The notes beneath the pieces were generated by a model, which saw only the letters and a list, made by a program, of their open reading frames with translations, was not told where the DNA came from and ran no database searches. A program made the position numbers and the translations under genes. 64,000 nucleotides of DNA from Massilia atriviolacea (lineage in GTDB: Bacteria; Pseudomonadota; Gammaproteobacteria; Burkholderiales; Burkholderiaceae_D), in assembly GCF_003953935.1 (NCBI RefSeq), contig NZ_RXLQ01000010.1, positions 1 through 64,000 on the forward strand, read 5' to 3'. Below, piece by piece: positions 56,431 to 64,000 of the stretch. Each line of letters begins with the position of its first letter. Positions within the stretch are counted from its first letter, which is position 1.

Positions 56431-56472
56431 ATTGCTACTTTATCAGCGAAATCAATTTTTCCGGAGTCCCAC

Positions 56473-57132
56473 ATGAGCAATCTGTATGCCGCCCCGTCGG
56501 CCGACATGACGTCCCCCTTCGCCAACAGCCAGACCTACCTGCCGAAGATGTTTCAACTGAACGGCCGCATCGGCCGCGTGCGTTACCTGGTGTATGCCTC
56601 GGTCATATCGATCGCCATGATGGTGGTGCTGGGCGTGGCGCTGGCCGTGCTGGCCAAGGTGGTCGGCTTCATGGTGCTGATCGCCATCGCCCTGATCGTG
56701 TGGCTGCCGATCTTCGTGATCCTGTTCTTCGTCCTGCGCCGCCGCTTGCACGACATGGGCAAGTCGGGCTGGTTCGCGCTGCTGCAGTTCATTCCGCTCG
56801 TGAACCTCGGTTTTTTCCTGTGGGTGCTGTTCGGCCGGGGCAACGAGGGCAGCAACCAGTACGGTCCGGCGCCGGCGCCGAACACCCGTCCGCTGGTGAT
56901 CGCCGCCTGGCTGATCCCGGTCGCCATGGTCGCGTCGATGCCGAGCTATATGAAATTCGAAGACGAGCTGGTCAAGAAGATGATGACGCCCGCCAGCAGC
57001 GCGGACATCGCTACGCAGATGGAAGCCGCAGCGGCGGATTCGGATTCGGTCGCGGGCGTGGGCAATGAAGTCGGCGAGGAAGCCGCCGCGACCGACACCG
57101 CGGCGCAAGCCGAGCCGAAGCCGGCCAACTGA
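56473..57132 (+). CDS. DUF805 membrane protein, copy 1 of 3
   Basis: A 219-residue protein: a short N-terminal tag (SNLYAAPSADM), then the DUF805 core with membrane helices and the signature GRIGRVRYLVY and RRRLHDMGKSGWFALL; a long acidic, Ala/Glu-rich C-terminal tail follows that the other two copies lack. ATG with CGGAGT eight bases before. Function of DUF805 is not established. First of three tandem paralogues. Confidence 0.88.
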   Translation: MSNLYAAPSADMTSPFANSQTYLPKMFQLNGRIGRVRYLVYASVISIAMMVVLGVALAVLAKVVGFMVLIAIALIVWLPIFVILFFVLRRRLHDMGKSGWFALLQFIPLVNLGFFLWVLFGRGNEGSNQYGPAPAPNTRPLVIAAWLIPVAMVASMPSYMKFEDELVKKMMTPASSADIATQMEAAAADSDSVAGVGNEVGEEAAATDTAAQAEPKPAN

Positions 57133-57153
57133 ACGTCACGAGGACGGCTTGCC

Positions 57154-57180
57154 ATCCCGGCCGCCGCGCCGGGATTTTTT
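57154..57180 (+). terminator. Rho-independent terminator after DUF805 copy 1
   Basis: ATCCCGGC (57154-57161) pairs with GCCGGGAT (57168-57175) around a six-base loop, with T-run 57175-57180. It lies 21 bases after the stop, separating copy 1 from copies 2 and 3. Confidence 0.85.
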
Positions 57181-57256
57181 ATGTCCGAACGCGATCGCGC
57201 CGGTATCGGTATGATAGGGGAACCGCCATCCCTGCCTATTTTACCGTCGTGCTCTC

Positions 57257-57772
57257 TTGAACAATCCATACGCTCCGCCCGGCGCAGACATGCGCTTGCC
57301 TGTCCAACGCCAGCCGGTGTACGCGCCACGCATGTTCGCCTTGACGGGAAGAATCGGACGTGTGCGCTATCTGATGTATCTCTCCTTGCTGCTGGCGCTG
57401 TTCATGGGCGCCACGTCGCTCATGCCGGCGACCGGTTGGCCAGCGCGCCTGGCGCTGCCTGTCGTGTCGATCCCATTGCTGGTGGCGGCCCTGATCGTCA
57501 CGCGCCGCCGCATGAACGACATGGGCCGGTCCGGCTGGTGGGGACTGTTGTACCTGGTGCCGCTGGCGAACCTGACGTTCTGCTTGTGGCCATTGCTGGA
57601 AGCCGGTCACGCCGGTGCGAACGAGCACGGCTTGCCGCCGGCGCCCAACACCTGGCCGCTGGCGCTCGGCGCCGCGCTGCTTCCGTTCTGCCTGCTGGTG
57701 CTCGTGCCCGCGTATGTCAAACTTGACGACAATCAGGGCGAGCCGTCGCCCGTGCCTGGCGCGGCACGCTGA
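57257..57772 (+). CDS. DUF805 membrane protein, copy 2 of 3
   Basis: A 171-residue paralogue with the tag NNPYAPPGADM at its N-terminus, then GRIGRVRYLMY and RRRMNDMGRSGWWGLLY. Starts at TTG 57257 (no in-frame ATG gives the tag), so initiation may be inefficient. Four membrane helices. Downstream of the terminator, so it needs its own promoter; TATGAT at 57211-57216 is a candidate -10. Confidence 0.8.
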   Translation: MNNPYAPPGADMRLPVQRQPVYAPRMFALTGRIGRVRYLMYLSLLLALFMGATSLMPATGWPARLALPVVSIPLLVAALIVTRRRMNDMGRSGWWGLLYLVPLANLTFCLWPLLEAGHAGANEHGLPPAPNTWPLALGAALLPFCLLVLVPAYVKLDDNQGEPSPVPGAAR

Positions 57773-57817
57773 GGTTGTCGCGACCGGCTGTACCGAACGT
57801 AAACAGGAGCAAGCAAA

Positions 57818-58309
57818 TTGGATAATCCCTACGCGCCGCCGGCCTCGGGGCAGGGCGCGCCGCAAGACCGCGGCGCCGCCTACCTGCCGACCCCGTTCAG
57901 CCTGGAGGGCCGCATCGGCCGCATGCGCTTCCTGGTGTATGCGCTGTTGCCGCCGACGGTGCTGGTGCTGGTGCTGGCTTACCTGCTCGGGCCGCTCGGG
58001 CTGGCCCGGCAGCCCGGCATCGCGCAACTGGCGGGCGCCGCCGTCGGACTTGCGGCGCTGGCGATCGTGCTGGCGATGACGCGCCGGCGCCTGCACGACC
58101 TGGCACGCCCGGGATGGTGGGCGCTGCTGATGCTGCTGGCGCCGTTCAACCTGCTGGTGATTGCATACCTGCTGTGCCGCCCCGGCGACGCCGGCTGGAA
58201 CCGCTTCGGCCCGGCTCCGGACGAGAACACCACGCTGGTCAGCGCGGGCGTGTGGATCATGCTGCTGCTCGGCGTCACGGCGATCGTGGCGCAGTTCGAC
58301 ATCCGCTAG
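57818..58309 (+). CDS. DUF805 membrane protein, copy 3 of 3
   Basis: A 163-residue paralogue beginning DNPYAPPASGQG and carrying GRIGRMRFLVY and RRRLHDLARPGWWALL. It also starts at TTG (57818) with AGGAG nine bases upstream. It lies 45 bases after copy 2 and is probably co-transcribed. Convergent with the DUF58 gene. Confidence 0.8.
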   Translation: MDNPYAPPASGQGAPQDRGAAYLPTPFSLEGRIGRMRFLVYALLPPTVLVLVLAYLLGPLGLARQPGIAQLAGAAVGLAALAIVLAMTRRRLHDLARPGWWALLMLLAPFNLLVIAYLLCRPGDAGWNRFGPAPDENTTLVSAGVWIMLLLGVTAIVAQFDIR

Positions 58310-58327
58310 GGAAGCGGCCGCGCGCGC

Positions 58328-59639
58328 CTACAGCTGCCCGCTTTCCTTGATGTCCAGGTAGCGGTTCACCAGCGCGTTGCTCAGTTTGTCCGGTGTGATG
58401 TCGATCAGGCGCTCGGCGCGGATGCCGAGGCGGCGGATCGCTTCGCGCCGCTGCTGCAGGTAGTGTACGGTGGCGCTGTAGCGCAGGGCGCCGGCGAAGG
58501 TGTCGACCTGCTGCGCGCGGGTGCCGTCCATGACTTTTTCGCGCAGGCTGGCGCAGATCACCAGGTGCTTGCTCGACATCAGTTCGCAGGCCGAGCGCAG
58601 CGCCGTATCGTCCTCGTCGCGCAGGTTGGTGATGATGACCACGAAGGCGCGCTTGCTCAGGCGCCCCAGCAGGTTGCTGGCCGCCTGCAGGTAGTCGGGC
58701 GCCATCTCGGCCGGCTGCAGGTCGTACACCCCGGCCAGCAGGCGATCGAGCCCGTTGCGGCCCTTGACCGGGGCCAGCCAGCGCGTTTCGGCGCCGCCGA
58801 AGGTCATCAGCCCGACCGCGTCGCCCTGTTTTTGCGCCAGGAAGCCCAGCGTGAGCACGGCGTTGAGCGCGTGGTCGAAGTGGGTGGTGACGTCGTCGCG
58901 CGCCAGCATGCGGCGCCCAGTGTCGAGCAGGAACACGACTTGCTGGTCGCGTTCTTCCTGGTATTCGCGGGTGATCGGCTTCTGGCGCCGGGCGGTCGCC
59001 TTCCAGTCGATCGAGCGCATGCTGTCGCCGTCGCGGTATTCGCGCAGCTGGCGGAAGTCGGTGCCTTCGCCGCGGCGGCGCTTGCGGATCGCGCCGGCCG
59101 CCGGGGCGCGCCGGTCGGTCGCGGACAGGGTGTGGCCGAGCAGCTTGGAAAAATCGGGGAACACCTTGATGTTGCTCGATTCGCCCAGGCGGTGGATGCG
59201 CTGCCACAGGCGCAGCGGCGAGCGCACGCGCAGGTGGGCCGGTCCGAAACCGGCCGGGCCGCGCTGGTCGGGGCACAAGTGATACGTCACGGCGGCGAAC
59301 TCGCCCGGCGCGATCTGGCTCGCGTGGGGCAGGCCCTGCATGTCCCAGCTTGTCGGATAATCGTCGTACAGGTCGAGCGCGAGGGCGCGCGCGCCTTCGT
59401 TATGGAGTTTCAGGGTGACCTTGTTCCAGGTCCCGACCGGCCATACCCCGGCCAGCTCGCGTTCGACGCGCAACTGCGGCGTGCGGCGCGCGATCCAGGC
59501 GTCGGCGCAGGCGGCCACCAGCGCGGCCAGGCCGGCGCCTTGCCACAGCGGGACCAGCGCCGGCACGTGGCTGGCGGCCGCGCCCAGCAGCGCCCAGCCG
59601 CCGGCCACGGCGAGCAGGGTGCGCGACGGGGTCAGTGCG

Positions 59640-59647
<8 letters not shown>
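58328..59647 (-). CDS. DUF58 domain protein (BatA/MoxR-associated)
   Basis: A 439-residue protein with two N-terminal membrane helices (about 8-50) and a C-terminal von Willebrand A-like DUF58 domain: the signature GEGTDFRQLREYRDGDSMRSIDWKATARRQ is present. DUF58 proteins are the partners of MoxR AAA ATPases, which lie directly upstream here with an eight-base overlap. GTG start (VADALTPSR). Exact role unknown. Confidence 0.9.
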
Positions 59648-60633
<986 letters not shown>

Positions 60634-60644
<11 letters not shown>

Positions 60645-62052
60645 AGTGATTTCTCAGTGTTTGTAGGGTACGGATCTGGCGTGTGAATCGGGTGACGTGG
60701 CTGGCCGCGTCCTGTTCCAGGGCCTCGCTGACGTCGGCTTCGGGAAGGGCGCAGGTGCGCGCCAGCGTGGCCCACAGCTCGCCCTCGGGCATGCGGAACA
60801 GGGCCGGGGCGCGGCGCTTGATTAGGGCCAGGGTGTCTTCGCGCGCCGCCTCGATCAGCAGCTGGCGCCCGCCGTCGGCTTTCCACAGCCAGGCGCCGGA
60901 GGCGTCGATATGTTCGAGCAGCGAGCGCCGTTCGGCCTTGGGCGCCGGCAGGATCGGGCCGAAACGGCGCAGCGCGCTCCACAGCAGCAGCGCCAGGCAC
61001 ACCGCCAGCCCGGTCAGGGCCAGCTTGTAGTGGCGCCACAGCGCCTTGTACCAGGGCAGCACGTTGAGGCGCTTGACGATGGTGACGTGCTTGCCGGGCG
61101 TGAGCTCGGTCAGCGCCAGCAGCAGTTCGGCATGGTCGCGCTGGGGCAGGTCGCTGTTGGTGAAGTAGCCGTTGGCGATGAGCACGATGCGGCCCTTGCC
61201 TTCGGCGTACACGCGCACCGCGCCGCCGTCGCTGTCGCTCCACAGCGGGGCGGGGCTGTCGGGCAGGCCGACCAGTTCGTTGCCGTCGGCGTCGATCTGG
61301 AGCGCGTAGTCCTTGCCGGGCAGGGTCAGGCGGCTGAGCGCCTGTTCGCGCGCCAGCCTGGCGGCGGCGATCGCTTCCGGCTTGTCCTTGTCCTTTTCCT
61401 TGGCCTCGGTGCGGCACTTGCAGGCCAGCGCATCGACGCCGGTGCGCACGCGCAGGTGCTCGGTCAGCGGGTCCTTGTCGCTGTCGTCGTCGGCCTCAGG
61501 GGCTTCAGGGGCGGCAGGGGCGGCCGGGGCGGCAGAGGCGGCATTCCCGCCGGAGGCGTCGCCGGGCGGCGGCGCCGCTTCGCCGCTGGTGCTGGCGTCG
61601 TCGCCGGCGGCCTGCGCTTCGGCTTCTTCTTCGGCGTCGTCTTCGGTCTCTTCTTCCGCTTCCTCCTCGTCGTCGGCGCCGGCGACCAGGGCTTTTTCGG
61701 CAGGCGAGATCCAGCGCGGCTCGGCGATCAGGGTATTGCCGCGCCGGACCCAGTCCAGCACCTCGCGCGCCTGGTCGGGCGTGGCCGTGCCGGAGGCGCC
61801 GCTGACGATCATGGTGCCGGCGCCGGTCTGGGGCACGATCAGTTCGCCCAGCGAGCCGGCGCCGTCGACGCTGCGGCCGTTCTGGCGCAGCAGGCGCGTG
61901 GCGGCCAGCATCGGGTCGGCCGAGGCCGCGCTCGAGGTGTGCGCTTCCGAGACCCAGCGCTGTTCCATATTCTCGTGCCACCACCAGTAGCCGAATGCGC
62001 CCAGCAACAGCAGGGCGACGGCGACCAGGATGCCTTTGGCGCTGTCGCTCAT
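60634..62052 (-). CDS. DUF4350 membrane protein
   Basis: A 472-residue protein: N-terminal membrane helix (GILVAVALLLLGAFGYWWW), the DUF4350 domain (MLAATRLLRQNGRSV, GSLGELIVPQTGAGTMIVSG), a long acidic and Ala-rich disordered insert (about 150-240: poly-Glu, then Ala/Pro), and a second membrane helix (ALTGLAVCLALLLWSALR). Start at 62052 overlaps the DUF4129 gene stop. Function not known; usually found with MoxR/DUF58 genes. Confidence 0.8.
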
Positions 62053-63665
62053 GGCGTCACCTCGCGCACCTTGCCGAACTGGGCGTCCCAGGCGGCGCAG
62101 CAGGCCAGCAGGGCGTCGTCGCCCGGCCAGCGCGCCGCGTAGGCGCCGTTCAGCCAGAGCGTTGTCGCGCTGTCGGCGACATCGAGACGGCCGCGCGCGA
62201 GCTGGCCGCGCTGCTCGGCCTGGCGCGCCAGGCGCAGGCAATCGCCTTCGGTATTGCCCTGGCGCAGGGGCAGCGCGTCTTCGGTCACCAGGCGCGACAG
62301 GGTGGCGCGGTACAGCAGGGCCAGCGCGGCGCGCTGTTCGCCGCGCGCCCAGAAGGCGCGCACCTCGGCCGTCACGTCCGGCGGCAGCGATTCGGCGCGA
62401 ATGTTCAGGCCGCCGATTTCGGTCGCCACGCGCTGCTTCGCGCCCCGTTCGAAGGTGGGGAAATGGTGGCGGTAGCGGTACAGCAGCCAGCCGACCAGGC
62501 CGATGGCCAGCGCGATCACGAGCACCTTGAAGACGTCGGCGGCCAGGCCTAGGCTGGCCGAGGGCAGGTCGATATCGGGGTCCTCGTCCTTTTTCTTTTT
62601 CTCTTCCTTGTCGGTCTTTTTCTGGCGCCAGGCCAGCTTGCACTCGTAGTTGCGCAGGTCGTCGGTGGCGTACAGCTGGTCGATCTGCTTGCGTACGCCG
62701 GCCTGGCCGGGCGAGAGCAGGGGACCGCGTTCGGGCTGGCGCGGGCCGTCTGCCGGCGGTTCGCACTTGGGCTGGGCGCCTGCCACGGCAGCCGGTGCGG
62801 CGGCGACGGCCGGCAGCGGCAGGCTGGCGGCGGCCAGCAGCACGCCGGCGCCGGCCAGCGCCAGCAGGGCCGACAGCACCGGGGCGGCGCGCGTGCGCGC
62901 GGCGGGGCGCTTCATCTGGCGCAGCTTGATTTCGATATCCCATGCTTCCATGCTGGCGCGCCGGTTCAGGTACAGGGTAAAGCAGCAGGCGGTGTAGACC
63001 GGCGCCATGATCGCGGTGGCGATGCCGAAGGCGCCCAGGGTCAGCAGGGCCACGGCCATGGTCGGTTCGGCGGCGCCGCTGGTATTGATGAACATGCTGA
63101 AGGGGTTGCTGCTTTTGCCGCTGCTGGCAAAAATGCCGATGAAGCCGAGGATGCCGATCTGCAGCACCACTTCGAGGTGGGAGCAGACCACGCCGAACCA
63201 GACCGCCGAGGAGGCGGTGCCGCCGTTGCCGAGCGTGCGGCGGCGCAGGGTGGCGACGCGGCCGCGCGCGCCTTCCAGCATCCAGACCGGATGCGACAGG
63301 CCGCGTCCGGCGCTGAAGGGGCGGCCCCAGGTCAGCAGGCGCAAGGCGCCGCCGCCGATCTGGCGCGGCCAGGCGCGCACCGCTTCCTGCCAGGTGACGG
63401 CGGTGCCGAATACCTGGCGCGAGAGCACGTACAGCGGCGCGCGTTCGAGCAGGGGCTTGAACCACCAGGCCAGCAGGATCCAGGTCCAGCCCAGCGCGGG
63501 CAGCCAGACGGTGAGCGCGGCGCACAAAGCCAGCAGCGGCAGCCACAGGGCCAGGAAGGCCATGTAGGCGGCGCTGGCATGCGAGTGGAGCAGGCTGAAA
63601 CCGAGGTCGAGCGCCTGCGCATTGGTGCGCGGACGCAGTTCGATTTGCAGTTTATCGATTTGCAT
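62049..63665 (-). CDS. DUF4129-type multi-pass membrane protein
   Basis: A 538-residue protein with multiple N-terminal membrane helices, a further helix at about 365-385 and a C-terminal soluble part ending in a DUF4129-like region (RAFWARGEQRAALALLYRATL and CLRLARQ). This is the third member of the MoxR cluster. Starts at ATG 63665. Confidence 0.8.
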   Translation of the reverse strand: MQIDKLQIELRPRTNAQALDLGFSLLHSHASAAYMAFLALWLPLLALCAALTVWLPALGWTWILLAWWFKPLLERAPLYVLSRQVFGTAVTWQEAVRAWPRQIGGGALRLLTWGRPFSAGRGLSHPVWMLEGARGRVATLRRRTLGNGGTASSAVWFGVVCSHLEVVLQIGILGFIGIFASSGKSSNPFSMFINTSGAAEPTMAVALLTLGAFGIATAIMAPVYTACCFTLYLNRRASMEAWDIEIKLRQMKRPAARTRAAPVLSALLALAGAGVLLAAASLPLPAVAAAPAAVAGAQPKCEPPADGPRQPERGPLLSPGQAGVRKQIDQLYATDDLRNYECKLAWRQKKTDKEEKKKKDEDPDIDLPSASLGLAADVFKVLVIALAIGLVGWLLYRYRHHFPTFERGAKQRVATEIGGLNIRAESLPPDVTAEVRAFWARGEQRAALALLYRATLSRLVTEDALPLRQGNTEGDCLRLARQAEQRGQLARGRLDVADSATTLWLNGAYAARWPGDDALLACCAAWDAQFGKVREVTP

Positions 63666-63674
63666 GGCGGCCTT

Positions 63675-64000
63675 CTATTGCTTGCCGCGGCCGGCGAACA
63701 GGAAAAACCCGATCACCAGCGCCCAGCAGACGCCGCCGACGGCGTATTTGACATTGATCGGAATCGCGCCCGAGCCGGACCAGAAGCCCTCGATGAAGGC
63801 GGCGAAGAAGGTCATCAGGCTGCCGCCGACGATCACCGGGAACATGTACGCGCTGCTCTCCTGGAGCGCGTGGGCGCGCGTGCGCCGGCCCGGATGGATC
63901 AGCGCCAGCCCGAGGCGGATGCCGGACATGGCGCACAGCAGCAGGCCGGTCAGTTCCAGGCTGGCGTGGGTGATCACGAAGGACCAGAACTGGTTGGCGG
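63675..64000 (-). CDS. SpoIIM/DUF95-like membrane protein (partial)
   Basis: The C-terminal 100-odd residues of a stage II sporulation protein M-family membrane protein: the signature FVITHASLELTGLLLCAMSGIRLG is followed by two further helices. The start lies beyond the window end. Such proteins are common outside spore formers, next to MoxR/DUF58 genes. The gap to DUF4129 is nine bases, so it belongs to the same operon. Confidence 0.85.
   Translation of the reverse strand, partial: ANQFWSFVITHASLELTGLLLCAMSGIRLGLALIHPGRRTRAHALQESSAYMFPVIVGGSLMTFFAAFIEGFWSGSGAIPINVKYAVGGVCWALVIGFFLFAGRGKQ

Overview
The window is GC-rich (about two thirds G+C by eye) and densely coded, with short intergenic gaps and many 4-base ATGA start/stop overlaps. 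Gene content and order (argF-argG, rsgA next to a pterin dehydratase and an M48 protease with orn divergent, a Csu-type chaperone-usher pilus, a MoxR/DUF58/DUF4129/SpoIIM cluster, CHASE3 chemoreceptors) suggest a betaproteobacterium of the Burkholderiales, most likely Oxalobacteraceae (Massilia, Duganella or Janthinobacterium-like). This is inferred from family knowledge, not from a marker gene. No rRNA, tRNA, CRISPR array or intact transposase was seen.

Layout. 1-3157 (-): the start of a Wsp/Frz-like chemosensory operon (CHASE3 chemoreceptor, CheW, CheR; CheR runs off the window). 3350-5550 (-): argF-argG with a clear terminator. 5732-6476 (+): a decayed, frameshifted fragment followed by a small membrane protein, probably a relic of a polymorphic toxin/immunity locus. 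6746-12157 (-): a large TPR-GAF histidine kinase, rsgA, pterin-4a-carbinolamine dehydratase and an M48 protease. 12205-17670 (+): orn, an aldo/keto reductase, a membrane patatin-like lipase, a tiny hydrophilic protein and an HPP-CBS protein. 17712-23654: yecA-like SEC-C protein (-), srkA, a 1073-residue Ala/Glu coiled-coil protein with heptad-phased repeats, and a solute-binding protein. 23666-23935: a REP-like inverted repeat array. 24028-26769 (+): an unusual polysaccharide deacetylase-caspase-TPR fusion. 26822-28753 (-): DUF475/TerC-like protein and an orphan receiver-AraC regulator. 29144-33704 (+): a Csu-type pilus operon (pilin, chaperone, usher, tip adhesin) with a convergent mini-pilin-like gene. 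34224-39221 (+): DUF212 protein and an RND efflux pair. 39335-44337 (+): a GHKL-ATPase/PD-(D/E)XK nuclease fusion and three tandem paralogous propeller-like proteins. 44435-48368 (-): Thr/Gly-repeat lipoprotein, nnrD, a histidine phosphatase and tcyP. 48610-56345 (+): alpha-2-macroglobulin and pbpC. 56473-58309 (+): three DUF805 paralogues. 58328-64000 (-): SpoIIM-like/DUF4129/DUF4350/MoxR/DUF58 operon, cut at the window end.

Most of the window is chromosomal core and envelope functions. The parts least explained by known systems are the deacetylase-caspase-TPR protein, the GHKL-nuclease with its downstream propeller trio (a candidate defence or conflict locus, by inference), the heptad-phased coiled-coil giant, and several non-coding signals: three 21-bp-phased repeats upstream of the RND genes, an orphan perfect FNR-type box, and the REP-like array.
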